A DNA stretch of 64,000 bases, taken from the NCBI RefSeq assembly GCF_033958435.1, contig NC_134137.1, positions 253,068,501 through 253,132,500 on the forward strand, in the 5' to 3' direction. Position 1 is the stretch's first letter. Each line of letters opens with the position of its first letter. Origin of the DNA: Carettochelys insculpta. Taxonomy: Eukaryota > Chordata > Testudines > Carettochelyidae. The position numbers and the translations under genes are program-made. Under the pieces are notes generated by a model that worked only from the letters and a program-made list of their open reading frames with translations, did not search any database and was not told the DNA's origin. This document shows, piece by piece, positions 36,244 through 51,526 of this stretch.

Positions 36244-36585
36244 GGCTACATCTAGACTGCAGGCTTCTGTTGACAAAACTTCTGTCAACAGAAGTTTTTT
36301 TAACAGAGTGTGTGTCCAGACTGCAGATCTGTCAGAAGAGATCTGCTGGTCGGTAGCATTCTGTCAACATCCCCGTACATCTTGTTCCACAAAGAAGAAG
36401 GGATGTCTCGACAGAGGGGATTTTTCTGACATTTGGCCCCATGTTGGGGGGCCAAATGTCGGAAAAGACTCTCCCAACAGAACTGTCAACAAAAGATAGA
36501 CAAATGTGTTGCAAAAGATATGCAAATTGTGCAATGCATTTGTGTATCTTTTGCCAACAGTTCTCGGCAATCTACACAGAACCTC
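36244..36585. mobile_element. MITE related to the TTGTCGACAA family
   Basis: It starts GGCTACATCTAGACTGCAGGC and has several CTGTTGACA/TGTCAACAG motifs, with a strong internal inverted repeat: 'gacatttggccccatgttggggggccaaatgtc' (about 36429-36461). The right limit is approximate, and no duplication was identified. Confidence 0.55.
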
Positions 36586-37126
36586 AGTGTCCTAGTCCCA
36601 GCCGAGGACCCCATTTTGCTAGGTGCAATACAAAGACAAACCAAATGTGGCTGTCATTTAGTGTGCTGCAGATTATTTAGAACTTTAGCAATTCAATTAT
36701 TTTGGGCTAAAATGAATGAGGTGGCTAGTAAACTTCACATCCCGCTCCAAGTTTTACAATAGTCATGCATTAAATTGCTGGTTCTGCATGAGAACTCTCT
36801 CTCTGTGTTACAAATCTTTAGTTCTCTCTCTTAATGCTAACAGCTGTTAGAAGAGGAACTTCAAAGGACCAATCTAAGGGGGTCTCAGATCCTACCCAAG
36901 TAGCTTGCATTATAATCATAGAACAGATGTCACACCATCCACAAAATTTCTGACTTCCTATTTATTAATCAAATATGCTATCCTTGTCATTCTCTTAAGA
37001 GTTATAGTAATAACTTTGGGAAAACTGGTCACAGAGGCATTAAAAAAACCCACCACCATCACCACATTTCAAACTCTTCCTCGGACCCTGAACTAGGACA
37101 AATACTGTCTGACTTCCACTGAAGTC
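36586..37126. other. No gene seen
   Basis: About 540 bp of AT-rich intronic sequence. Confidence 0.4.
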
Positions 37127-37129
37127 AAT

Positions 37130-37524
37130 GGCTGTGTCTACACTAGCCAAAAACATCGAAATGGCCATACATATTCAGCACCTCGTTAGCATGCGGGCGG
37201 CTGTGGCACTTCGAAATTGACGCGGCTTGCAGCTGCGTGGCTCGTCCAGACGGGGCTCCTTTTCGAAAGGACTCTGGCTACTTCAAAGTCCCCTTATTCC
37301 TGTGAGCAGATGGGAATAAGGAGACTTCGAAGTAGATGGGGTCCTTTCAAAAAGGAGCCCCGTCTGGACGAGCTGCGCGGCGGTGAGCCGCATCAATTTA
37401 GAAGTGCTGCGGCCGCCTGCATGCTAATGAGGCGCTGAATATTTATTTCAGTGCTTCATTAGTACACTTCGAAATGGCCATTTGCATGGCCATTTCAAAG
37501 TTTTTGGCTAGTGTAGACATAGCC
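37130..37524. mobile_element. Complete 395-bp foldback MITE, AAT target duplication
   Basis: The ends are GGCTGTGTCTACACTAGCCAAAAAC and, from the right, GGCTATGTCTACACTAGCCAAAAAC. AAT flanks both ends (37127-37129, 37525-37527). The arms pair over most of their length around a short loop, 'tgtgagcagatggg' (about 37301-37314). The right arm carries about 40 extra bases (around 37440-37485). CpG and TTCGAA motifs are frequent. A half copy lies at 10105-10327. Confidence 0.9.
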
Positions 37525-37527
37525 AAT

Positions 37528-40500
37528 GAGAGCTGTGATCATGCATCCAAAGGCAGAACTGTCACATGATATTGTTTTTAACTGCTTATTTACCTCTCTC
37601 CCCCTAAGACATACATCGAGATAAGACATCTCTCAAGCAAAATGAATCGACATGTAAGCCATACTGTTCACAACGGGGAGGCTACGAATTTTCAGCTTCA
37701 GTTATATGGTCCTCTGTCTCAGATTCACACCAGTAACCGGAAGAAAAGGGCAGGAGGCTAATTAATGCACAGGATTTGGACTATCAGAGGCCTAACTAAA
37801 GTAGAATCCAGTAAGAATGACAAAAAGTGTGGTTTCCCCTATAAAACACAGCATTGTTGAAACATGCATTGGCACATCTAATATAAGCTCTGCATGCTTT
37901 TAAATTAATCATTTCCTCCGAAGTTGAGCAGGTTCCCCCTTCCCCCGCCCCGCCAAAATACACACTTCTTTCTTGTACAGACATAGGAGCAACCACTCCT
38001 ATTTACATTGTTTTGCTCCAACATTGCCACCTGTCAATCAAGGTTCCATTCCTCAATTGGAAAAGAAAAGGGAACTTTGCACTGATCAAAAATGCTAGGG
38101 AAGGGAAGGGGGAGGGGAGGGCAAGAGAGGGAGGTATGAGATTAGAGGGTAACAAAACTAGAAAGGAAGATAAACAGAACCAAAAAAGAAAAATGTCCTT
38201 TGTTCATTTAAATGGCTTTCTGCTCCCAAGCCCTTTGCATGACTAACGCTAGGCTGTGGTGTGTAAACCTCTTGGGCACATTATACAAACAAAGCATAAC
38301 TTGGCCTGAACAAACAAAGGCCTAAGCAACAGTGATTGAATTCATCTTAAAACAACAAATCAATTCTTCCCTATTAATGCCCTAAATACCAGCGTAGGAG
38401 CACTGTCCTGTTGTAATAAACAGCCATGTGTTCAATTACCGTCTGTTTTCCCAACTACTGCTCTCTTCAGTAATTACACTATGCAATGCATTCTACATTG
38501 ACATTATATTAATGTGCTGGGAAGGGAGATCTTAAATACGAATTAAATCGAGGCTAAACATTTCAGAAAGCCTTGCAGAGTTGCACAAGCCCTAACAGCA
38601 CATTATTTAGCAGGAAGCAAAGAATGATTTTCTGTTCTGTCATTCTCCACTTTCCTTCTTTGATTAAATAAACTAAAAAAAATCAAGTATGAAAGAACTG
38701 CGCTACCTCAGATGCACGTCACAGTTAACCTTACATATTAGATCTCTAGATGTCCATTTTATTTGAAAGAGTTATTTGCTCATAAGTTGTGTTTCATAAA
38801 TATGTGCATCTGTCACATCAGCAACAACAAAAACCCTCAACAACAGCCAGGTGACAACAAAAGAAAAACAGTGACCAGAAAACTTTTTGTACCAAGACAA
38901 AGGCTGAAGGATAAAGGTTCAAGAAAAGGTTCCTCACCCTTCTGCAGAACTGTCAAACAACTTCTATTGAATATTGACTAGCTCACAGTAAACAGACCAA
39001 ACAAAAGGTATGATGAAAGATGTATTTACTTGTGCAAGGCTCCTTCCCCACCCTCCCCAACCTTTTCTTTCCATTTCATATACACCCACACTGCACAGTT
39101 TGTATTGTGTTGTTAAATAACCAATAGCAACCTAGATGAAACAGTGGAAGGGTTTCTATGATGCTGTCAAGCACCAGACAGATGCTTGGCAGTGTCAATA
39201 TGGTTCTTTATGTTTGGGTTATGCCAAAGTTCTCAATAAAATAAAACAGCAACAACAATAACAGTATTTTTTTTAAAAAGATGGCAATATGAGTTAGTGC
39301 ACAGATGTCCACTACTTTGTGAAATCAAGGCTGTCTCTTGATACCTGCTGGGTTATATTTCAGCAGAGTTTGCTATCAGGAAAACAGATATGAAAAGATT
39401 TACCTGTGTAGTGGATTGCAGCAATTTGTATAAGGAAGCAAAAACAAATTCTGAAGGGTGTAATGACTGTCAATTCTAGTTTCTTTAGAGCATTAGTTAT
39501 TGGCTACTGCTGTTGAAAGAGTGTAGGCCTGGCTGACACACAAACTGAAAAAATGTGGAGAAGTCCATTTTAAAATAGAAACCGTGTGTTCCTGTAAATT
39601 TTTGTGATGGAAGTCTGAAATACAGAAATTCCAACCTGTAGGTAAAAATGAAGTCTGAAAGTTTTTTCAGTACGTCTAAAATATTGTGTAACAAATCCTG
39701 CCTTCAGAGTCATGTGTGTTTGCCACTGATTTCAGGTGCCCATAGCCATACTTCAGCAAAAAATGGTGACGTGCGATTCTCCCAGCATCAGGTCATCAAA
39801 TGTAGAAACCAATAAAAAAATATCACAGGCACTTTTTTCAGATTTATTTTACTTTGATTCTGATTCATGCTCCTCAGCTTGCCTATCTGCACATTATCGC
39901 CTTCTCTCAGACACACACACACACATATGCGTGCACGCACACACACACACACCACCACCACCACGGTTTTCTCTGCAGTAACACAAATAACATAATGCAA
40001 TAATTAGTCATCGCAGAAATGAAATACCTCCAATCCCAGCTTGTGTATATCACTGGAGATGGGTACATTATGTAAAATACCTTTTCCAAAATGGCAACAT
40101 ACAAACAACGCTGAAATGAGATCAAAGTTAAAAACTAGATAACTCATAATAAATATAACCAACAGCTTCAAACTTAGAGTGTTTTTACCAGACTACTTCA
40201 TTAACAAAGGCAAGTAGGAGTTGCCTTGAATCCCCAGCCATTGCCATAGGAGAGACAGTCGTGTGATTCTGGAAGACAGGAGACAGCCTTGTGAATAACT
40301 CGTAGCACAGAATGGTATACAAAGCTAATCAGAGAGTATGTTAGGCCATCTTAATCAACTTCAAAAACCCAGTCCACATGCTCATCCCAGCTTCTAGTCT
40401 CTCCTTCCCCAATCACACTCTCCCTCACTTGGCCAAATTTCCCTTCACTTATTTTCCACAAATAGTGTAGTTAAGAACGAACGTTGGGAGCTCTTCAGGT

Positions 40501-41194
40501 CTTGGTATTCTGGGAGCAGGTGGTAAAGAAAACTTTGAAGTGAGCTCTCCACTAACTCTAGTACTGGCCGTGCCTCCTCCATAAGCAGTTCTTATTAAAA
40601 AGGGACCAAGTACCCACTAGAACAAAACCAAGCAGGCCTATTTAATTAGGGCAAATGCTTGATATCCACTTCTTCACATTAAACCACACAGGCCTGGGAG
40701 GGCTGATTAATTTTAATATGCACGGTCATGACAAGTGCCTCTGGGGTAAGGAAGAAGAGAGAGGAAAAAAGAAATCCAAGCCCTGTTAGTTTGACAAATA
40801 GGTTTCAGATAAATGTTGTGCATGCTGCCCAGATTACAATGTTACTATTCAGCAAGGGCTTGAACCTTTAAAATGAGGGACAAGAGGCCTGAGAAACAGG
40901 TGGCTAGCTCTTCACTCTTGAATAAATGACATCCCCCAAAAGCTGTGGCACACAAACACACAAAAAGAACTGGCATACTCCCTCATGTATATTTGTATAT
41001 TAACAGGCTGGGTCAGAGGCTTTTTCGACAGTGATCCACGTATTGAAAATAAAGCTCAGGAAGCTGATGGCTTTGCCAAAAAATATGAAAGGAAAACAGA
41101 CTGCAACTCAATTAGCTGAAACATTTTGCGGCACCAGAGACATTTAAATAAATATTTAATAGCGGGCACTTCACTTTGACAGACAAAGGCACAA
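37528..41194. other. Repeat-poor intronic stretch, no gene seen
   Basis: About 3.7 kb. I see one CA microsatellite (39908-39966) and no clear transposons. The blocks 38330-38650 and 40600-41160 are AT-rich but complex, with homeobox-like TAATTA/ATTAAT and other non-repetitive motifs. They may be conserved regulatory DNA; this is inference only. Confidence 0.4.
39908..39966. repeat. Microsatellite (AC)n with ACC units
   Basis: Two CA runs separated by 'tatgcgtgcacg', followed by four ACC units. Confidence 0.9.
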
Positions 41195-41452
41195 CACAAT
41201 CCAATGGCTGGAAGTTGAAGCTAGACAAATTCAGCCTGGAAATAGGATGTCCATTTTCAGTGGTGATGGTAATTAACCACTGGAACATTTTACCAAAGGG
41301 TCATACTGCAGTGATCATCACTGACAATTTTTAAACCAAGACTTGATGTTTTTCAAAAACTTGTGCCCTCTAGGAATTATTTTGGGAGAAGTTGTATGGT
41401 CTGTGTTGGACAGAAAGTTGATGGTCTGTTCTGGCCTTGGAATCTACGTTTA
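41195..41452 (+). mobile_element. CR1 LINE 3' end fragment
   Basis: Plus-strand translation from about 41203 gives 'NGWKLKLDKFSLEIGCPFS', then 'VINHWNILPKG'. This corresponds to the C-terminus of CR1 ORF2 (compare NGLKLQQGRFRLDIRK at the 19.7-kb copy). The sequence runs on to 'gatggtctgttctggccttggaatctacg', the CR1 tail. It is 5'-truncated. Confidence 0.8.
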
Positions 41453-44400
41453 AAAAATGGAGTGGGGGTATAATCCAGGGACCTCATGGAGCTAGGATAC
41501 AGAACTGTTAAGTTGGTTTCAGTTAAACTTTGTTATATTTCATTGTTCAAGATTGGAAGAGATAAATGAAGGCCTCTGTCATTGTTGTTGTCTGTTCCTT
41601 TTTGTGGAACAAGTATGTTTTCGAAAGAAATCTTAATTATGTGACCCATAAAAGTAAACTTTCATCCTAAAATAGGGAGAAGGAAGGGACTATCACCTCC
41701 CCAAGAAAAAAAAGTTCCAAGCCAAACTAGAATCTCACTCAACCATAGTGCTTTCTTGTACATTTAAGATGCTATTTCAGCATCTTAGATGCCTTTGTCG
41801 AGCAAGAAAACAAGAAATCCAAAAGCTACGAACCTTTGAGGATCTAAGCAAGAGAGGTCTGGAAGAGAATCTAAGCAAATTTTGAAAACACCCATTGAAA
41901 CCAAGCACAACTACCGAGCTAAACTATTAGCAAGGAACACACTTAAAAACTGAAGATGACAAATGAACAAACTTCACTTTGAGTGAGTAAGAGTTGGCAG
42001 GGCTTCAAACCAGGCTACCTGTGTTCTAAAGTTAAAGTACTTGTTAATGAAGATTTCAGACACCGCAGCATATAAGGGCTTCTTTTCACACAGGCTTTGT
42101 CATAAACTTTTCCCCCGCTCCTCAGTTGTGTGAGTGCACATTTCCATATGGCAATGTCTTTGAAAGAGGGGCATGAAGATTAGATGCTGGCTTGCTCTAC
42201 AAGAAGAGACACTTTTTTCTGGTGACAGACTGCATACATGAACATGTAAACCACAATGCACTTGGAGTATCATTCTACAGCAGCAGGAGTGTGAGGAACA
42301 AAACTTAAAAGTACTCAGTTGAAAGGTACCCTTGTTTGTCCTTTACTAGAACAGCATTACAAAGCCTCTTCCATATGTACTTTGTCAAAAGGACAGTGAG
42401 AAACCAAACAAAAGAAACTGAAACCTCAGCCAATTAGAGTATCCCTAGGCTTTTCTCCAGGATCTGCTCACTTTATTATGTTTCCACTTCATCAGATGTG
42501 ATTTAAAAACAAGAGTCTGATTTTCAAAGGCCTTGCTTCTTGTGCCCATCGCTGGGCTGCTTTGGAGTCTATGGCTTAAGGAAAGGAGGACCTCTTGATT
42601 TCTTTATAAGAAATGATTAAAAGTTTGATAAAATTAGGGGATATCCTCAGTTCATATTTCAGCTAGACAGCCTGAATCCAACATGGTTCACTTTTACAGA
42701 TGAGAGAGCTTCTTAAACACCATCCATTTCAATTACTACAAGAACAGGTGTTGTGATTTATAATGTAAAGTTAAACATCAAATGCAAATAGCCTTTAGGG
42801 GATGCTTAGTAGACAAAAATTATACTCAAGGGGCCTTTTTGTCACTTTCTTTCTCAGAAAATATTAAATATAGCAGTGTAATGCACACATTAATAGATAA
42901 GACTGTTCACAATGCCTATTAAATCCCTACAAACGTGTGACCTAGTGACCCTCTAACCATATACATACAACATATTTATTTCTTTGTACTCATTTACAAT
43001 AGCATCTACAACATGATGGATGTTTCCTAAACACTCAAAAGAATGATCCTTCCTATGAGGAGCTATGAACAAAGAGACAGACAGCCATAAGGTGCTAAGG
43101 GAAACAACAACATGCAGTCTATTTCTCTACAAAACCAACACATTTCACCATCACAGCAGAAGAAAACGTAAGAGGGATTTCAGTATGAATAGATCAGGGG
43201 CCATGCAGAGGGATAAGTGTGTGTGCATGTGCACACACATGTGAGTGCACACACACACATCTCTTTGGTGTTATATGTTCAGGTATCCAGGGGAACACTA
43301 CTGTAAAGGAAATACCTTTTCACACATAGCCCAGAGGCAGTCCTCAGAGAGATAATACAGAAAACTGCCATAAACCAAAACTGATGAGAAGAAGAATACT
43401 CAAAGAAGAATAATTCTTAACAAGTTTCTTAGCTGTAAACATTAGAACAGAGCTGTAGCCTATTGCTAAAAATATGTCTTTGGTGTTGTGTTTTTGACTT
43501 CTTTTTTTTTCAAAAGCCCAACTATGAATTTAGAGAAAAGGCGACCACGTATTTAAAGCATTTAATTTTCCACAAATGCAGGGCCATAAATTAAAATGCT
43601 GCAATCCAATCCCATTAATAGTGCAAGAAAAACCTAAGTGCTTTGGTCTTTGCTTTTCATGAACTTGTGTCAAGCTCAGTGACTTCAAAGAGATTTCTAT
43701 TTCATTTCTATGACAGAAGAGAACAGACAGACAGAGAGTCTCTGCCATCCTCTGATGCCTTAAGAAAACAGAAAAAAAAACATGCCTGTATCTCATTCCC
43801 CTAATAATTTTTAGCTGCAAAAGGAATCCCATGGTCGATAGATGACCCTCCGGGTGGGGGCTTGAGGTCTGTCACAGTATATAAGGCTTCTCCAAACCCA
43901 CTCCATTATCTTCATTATTGTACACCAGAAATAAAAAGGGACTGACTCCTCTTCTGAAGTCTAAGTTAGAAAAGGATGGAATGTTTCATATAAAATAACA
44001 TTGTGTGACTTTGGTAATAGGTTTATGCCTTTGGGGACCTGAATGCTAAAACAGTGTATGAGGATTTTCTGCAGAATTTGAGAAGGAAAAAAATGCACAG
44101 TGCATCAATGATCAGTAAAATTCCACAGATTTTATATATGCTAAAATGTCCATGCCCATATGACAAAATGCATCATTCTCCACTGGATGCTTACGAAAGT
44201 CAAGCCAGCCTCAAAAACTTATAAACAATGGATGCGAGATTTAGAACCAAGTGGAAATCTCTCTCTTTCTTTCTTTCTGTCTCAAACTCCCCCCCACCCC
44301 TCCCCCGCACAATCGGTATACCTGTGGTAGAAAGAAAGAGCAAGCCAACCATCCAAGGGGGGACTTTGACAAGTGCAAACATTCTACATATCAACATTGC

Positions 44401-44481
44401 ACCATAATATCTACACATCCATCTCTAGCCACAAAGTATTTTCTTAAAAGGAATGATACTACCTGATCCACCACAACACGC
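41453..44481. other. Long intronic stretch, no gene seen
   Basis: About 3 kb with two simple repeats: a CA/GT-rich tract at 43217-43260 and a pyrimidine tract at 44257-44282. No supported exon. Confidence 0.4.
43217..43260. repeat. Mixed GT/CA microsatellite
   Basis: GTGTGTG passes through 'catgtgcacacacatgtgagtg' into CACACACACA. It is partly palindromic. Confidence 0.85.
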
Positions 44482-44484
44482 ACA

Positions 44485-45166
44485 GGCCACGTCTACACGT
44501 GCACGCTACTTCGAAGTAGCGGCGCCAACTTCGAAATAGCGCCCGTCACGTCTACACGTGTTGGGCGCTATTTCGAAGTTAACTTCGACTTTAGGCGGCG
44601 AGACGTCGAAGTCGCTAACCCCATGAGGGGATGGGAATAGCGCCCTACTTCGACGTTCAACTTCAAAGTACGGAACATGTAGACGATCCACGTCCCGCAA
44701 CATCGAAATAGCGGGGTCCTCCATGGTGGCCACCAGCTGAGGGGTTGAGAGACGCTCTCTCTCCAGCCCTTGCAGGGCTCTATGGTCACCGTGTGCAGCA
44801 GCCCTTAGCCCAGGGCTTCTGGCTGCTGCCGCTGCAGCTGGGGATCCATGCTGCATGCACAGGGTCTGCAACTAGTTGTCGGCTCTGTGTATCTTGGGCT
44901 GTTTAGTGCAAGTGTGTCTGGGAGGGGCCCTTTAAGGGAGCGGCTTGCTGTTGAGTCCGCCCTGTGACCCTGTCTGCAGCTGTTCCTGGCACCCTTATTT
45001 CGATGTGTGCTACTTTGGTGTGTAGACGTTCCCTCGCAGAGCCTATTTCGATGTGGTGCTGCCCAACGTCGACGTTGAACATCGATGTTGCCAGCCCTGG
45101 AGGACGTGTAGACGCTATTCATCAAAATAGCTTATTTCGATGTAGCATGCATGTGTAGATGTAGCC
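44485..45166 (+). mobile_element. 682-bp non-autonomous Harbinger element, copy 2
   Basis: The ends are GGCCACGTCTACACGTG and, from the right, GGCTACATCTACACATG. ACA flanks both sides (44482-44484, 45167-45169). It is the same length and block order as copies 1 and 3. The right about 270 bp align with 18300-18566 of the two-gene Harbinger element ('ggccctttaagggagcgg', 'gtccgccctgtgaccctgtctgcagctgttcctgg', 'ccagccctggaggacgt'). The minus strand keeps a 121-codon open frame (44871-44506). Confidence 0.92.
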
Positions 45167-45169
45167 ACA

Positions 45170-46184
45170 CTGTAATACATCTGGTAAAATCATTAGAATC
45201 CGTATAATTTGAAGGGTATACAGAACCTGAACCAGCAAATACTTTTCAGTGTCTTTAATTGGGTTTAGATCAGACTCTAAAGCTCCCACCCATCCAGTAT
45301 TTGTGAATTGCCCCAATTTTGAAGGAGCAATTGGCAATCCACATCCAGCAACCTTAAAATGCTAAACATTCCAGGAACTGAACAACTATTTTGGGGGTTG
45401 CTCAATACAAAGATAATGAATCACACCAGATCAGCATCACAAAGAATACACTATCACATACCATTATGTCCCCACATTGCGATGTTAATTTCAGGACATC
45501 ATATGCCACAAAGACATGACCTGCAGATTTGTGTCAAGCAGCTGTAAGGTGGGAGCTCTATCAAACTTCAGTATTAGGTGATATTAAATGTCATTTAATG
45601 TTAATCACCAGACACACAACAGCTGGCCAAAAGTCTTCACCAGAATTCTTTTGAAGGTTTCATTTGTCCTGGTATAAATTAACTAAACTGAATCTGCTCA
45701 TACTTCATTCTCTGACTATTTCTATTGTGCTTTTTCTTCAGTTATTCAAAACATATATTCAAAAAACAGAATGGATATACAAAGAAATAGAAATCTAGTT
45801 CATGTGTGGACTCAAGAAGATTAAAGGAAGCAATTTGATTTAAACTATCACTTACACAATTGTTTTTCTTCCCAGAGGAAAAAAAATAGGTATAATCATT
45901 TATTATAAATGATTACTTTGAATATTATTACAACCATGCTCAGCTAAGATCACAGCTTCATTGTGCAAAGTCTTGTATTTCAGGATTAAAATTTTGTACT
46001 GAGACATACAGCATCTCAGGTCATTATCTGCAAGTATTATTAGAGATTGCCAATTGTAGCACATCTCCAGGAAGAAAACATGAATTGTTAACTACTTGAC
46101 TAGTAACAAGCAATGCCTGAGATCTCCCCACTTGAACACTGTCAATAAAACATTAGTAAAGCAAGGTGGGGAAGGTAATATATT
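45170..46184. other. No gene seen
   Basis: About 1 kb of AT-rich intronic sequence. Confidence 0.4.
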
Positions 46185-46445
46185 GTATTGAATCAACTTC
46201 GGATGGTGTTGCCCAAGATCTACCATATGGAAAAAATCGATTTAAGATATGGAACTCCAGCTACAAGAACTGTGCAGCTGGAGTCAATGTATCTTAAATC
46301 GATTTTTTCCACCATTCCCACAGTGAGAGTTTCTCCTGTCAACTTCCCTTTTGCAAAGAGTATCAGGGATCATTCAACTTAGTGCAGCCCTATTCGGTGC
46401 ACTAAATCGAACTCTGGAAGGTCCTCTGCCAGCGCATCACTCTCC
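46185..46445. mobile_element. MITE remnant with a strong hairpin
   Basis: It is related to the 55779-56067 element ('ctcctgtcaacttccctt', 'aaatcgaactctggaagg'). 46229-46249 and 46290-46310 are perfect 21-bp inverted repeats. Inside them, ACTCCAGCT pairs with AGCTGGAGT, leaving a loop of about 13 bases. The terminal repeats are eroded. Confidence 0.6.
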
Positions 46446-48885
46446 CAGTAAGTATAAACTTGTCCTTAGAAACATACTTTTGTGCTACATGGAGCTGCTT
46501 TTCTTGGGATCAAGAATTCATTTTTATCATAACATGTCCAATAGTAGAGATTCTCCCTTCACTTTATCTCTCTAATATCCTGGGATGCAGGATAATATAC
46601 ACAGCTAAGACACCACTGAATATATCAATGAAATATAAAAGTAACAAAAAGACTTTCTGAAAGGGTTAACACAGGAAGTGGTTGCAATGGTAAGCTAATT
46701 TTTTAAAAAGATAACACTGGTTTGTGGAGGGTTTTTTTTAAAAACAGCTGAAAGTGCTTTGCCTTCCACACCCCACAAAGATAAAAATTTAATTAGCCAC
46801 TTAAAAAAATTCATGCTGACTGGAGCAAGGGGGTGGGGGGGAGGGCTTGCTGAGATGACATATTCCCTCCTCACTACATTTTAATGCTCTTATGCAAGTC
46901 TAATTTTTTGTCCCTAGCCAGCTAACCTCAATGGCCTCCTTTTGTTTGGCTCCGTATTTCCCATTCTCTTCTAACTTCTGAACTTCTGTTAGTTTGCTGT
47001 TAAGGAAAAGAGGAGTAAACAAAACAACAACCTTTTCTCTTTTTATTTCTGGATGGGGAGGAAACAGAAACATGAATATGGCACCCTCATAACAATTTAA
47101 CTAGGGCTTAATGAAATTTTCATCATAACCTGCTGTTCATTTTAATGGCCTTTGAAAGACAATAGAACAATTGCTAGAGGGAAGAAAAGATTTCCTGTTG
47201 CATATATTCGTAAAGCCCAAGGTTCAGTTGCTCCCGTCTCACTCCTCTCTCTAATCTTTTTAGAAAGCTGTATACCTTTTGTTTGTACAATATATTTTCA
47301 TTTTAGTGGAGATGAGAAAATGCATAGGCGCTGTAACCATTCTCATCTCGAACTGTGGCCTTTCCTTAATGGAGTCTCTGGAGCAAATACAACTTCCTAC
47401 TCAACACTGTATTGATATGTTGACCAGAATTCCTTCTCTTCTCCATCCCCTAATGTTGCCTCTTCTTTTCTTCCCTGCCTCACATAGCCATGCTGAAGAA
47501 GTTCTTTCCTACTCCAAGGCACAAGGAAGGTCATGACATTGGCTATAATGCCAGTGGTAAAAGCAAACCAGAATGTTTTAATAAATGTAATGCCTTTTAA
47601 AAATGGTTATTAAACAAAGCATTTGTTTTCCAGTGGAATCTAACTGTGGGCCCCACTGAGGAGAAGACTTAATTTACAGTCATGTCATGTGTACATATAT
47701 GCGAGAGTGTAACTATACTTCTCTTTGCTCTTTTGTCAGCCAGTTTCCTTCAAATGTAATCCTAAAAATTCTTCACAGGCACAATCAATGCACAGCCTAG
47801 CACAAAATAGCTTTTGGGTGGTTCAGAGGGTGGGGCTTCCCCACTTTTAAAAACCACTGAAAAAGGATGGGCAGAGCACCAAACTCCCTGAGCCTTGAAA
47901 ATCCACCAGTTACAATGGTATTTTAAGGATGGCTCAAGGTACTGTAAAGAGACATGGAAACTTTCACCTTTGGTTTAAATACAGTCACATTGATAGTGAG
48001 TGAAAATATTTCCCATCTGAAAGCTGCTCCATGGCCCATATGAAATGAGCTGTTATTCTAGGATCAGTTCTTAGAGAACAGATGCGTTGGCAGAGGTGAA
48101 CTGTGATCTGGAGGAGGTTAGCCCCTAGCCCAGCCCACCCCTTCTTCCTCTACATGAGACCCCTGCCTCCTTCCCGACCAGAGCCCAGAGGACCCTGACC
48201 TGTGGCTGCCAGCTCCCCACCAGAGCACTTGAATGCACCCAGCTCCACCAGTGCAGCCACCCCACAAGCCCTGGACTGGCAGGTGGGTGGCACAGGGGTC
48301 CCCTCCCCCCCAGCTCAAGAGCATGGGGTAGGTAAGCAACATACTGCCCAGCCCCCGCCATGTGATGACAACCCTTCAGAAGACTCAGACTGCAGAGAGG
48401 GCAAGCCATGCAGGTACCCTTCTGGCCTCGAACACTGGATGGACAGGCTATATGAGCTTAACTCCGGCCACCTGAAGTCCCTGGGCATAGTTCCATGGGG
48501 AAAAAGGGCCAGCCCACTGAACTGAAATGTGCCACCAGGAAACAGAACAAGGCCTGGAGGCAGAGCATGGGCGAGACCACACAGTCTGTCTGGAGACTTC
48601 CTGGACTTTGATAGCTAGTGCCTGGGGACAGGTGCCTCATATCTCTGGCAGTGCAGCCCAGGGCAGAAAGGGCATAGAGACTCAACTACCACTTCCTAGA
48701 GGTGAACCCTGCATGTAAGGGATATAATAAATTACCAGAGCAGCACAGGGGAAACATTTATTACAGCTGTTCACACAGTATCTGTTCCATAGATAAATAA
48801 GAGGATTATGCTGTAGGGCACATTTAATCCAGAACCATACATGATTACCAAATTCTACAATGCGCCTTTCATCCACTGGTTCTGT
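46446..48885. other. No gene seen; one GC-rich patch
   Basis: About 2.4 kb. 48115-48420 is locally GC-rich ('cccagcccaccccttcttcctc') and produces opposed open frames without recognisable domains. The rest is AT-rich. The part 46860-47130 lacks repeat character. Confidence 0.4.
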
Positions 48886-49186
48886 CTATACAACTGAATT
48901 TTTGCCAAAAGTTTGCCATCCTTGAGATCAAGTTTTCAGCTCACTAGTGTTAGCAATGTCAGTAGCCCTAATGTAGATGGGATGAGCTATTACCATTGTA
49001 GTAATCAGCACATTGATTAGACCTGCTTCTGGGCTGGGTTAGAGGACATCATACCCAGAGGGGGGTGGGGTTGGGCAGCTAGCCCATATACAACAGAGTA
49101 CTGCAAAACTGGGGAAAAAGCTTAAACAGTTTTGGTGAAATCGATGGGAAACTCGTAAATATTATCCTTAGTGTAGACAGAGCACA
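48886..49186. mobile_element. Degraded MITE
   Basis: 'ggttctgtctatacaactgaat' on the left and 'tatccttagtgtagacagagcac' on the right form imperfect inverted ends of the GTCTACAC type. The interior has 'aaatcgatgggaaactcgtaaatatt'. It ends about 100 bp from the SOX5 exon's donor site. Confidence 0.45.
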
Positions 49187-49240
49187 CGCTTCCATTTTGT
49201 CAGCAGCAAGAACAGGAGATGGATGGATATCCAAAGCTTA

Positions 49241-51526
<2,286 letters not shown>

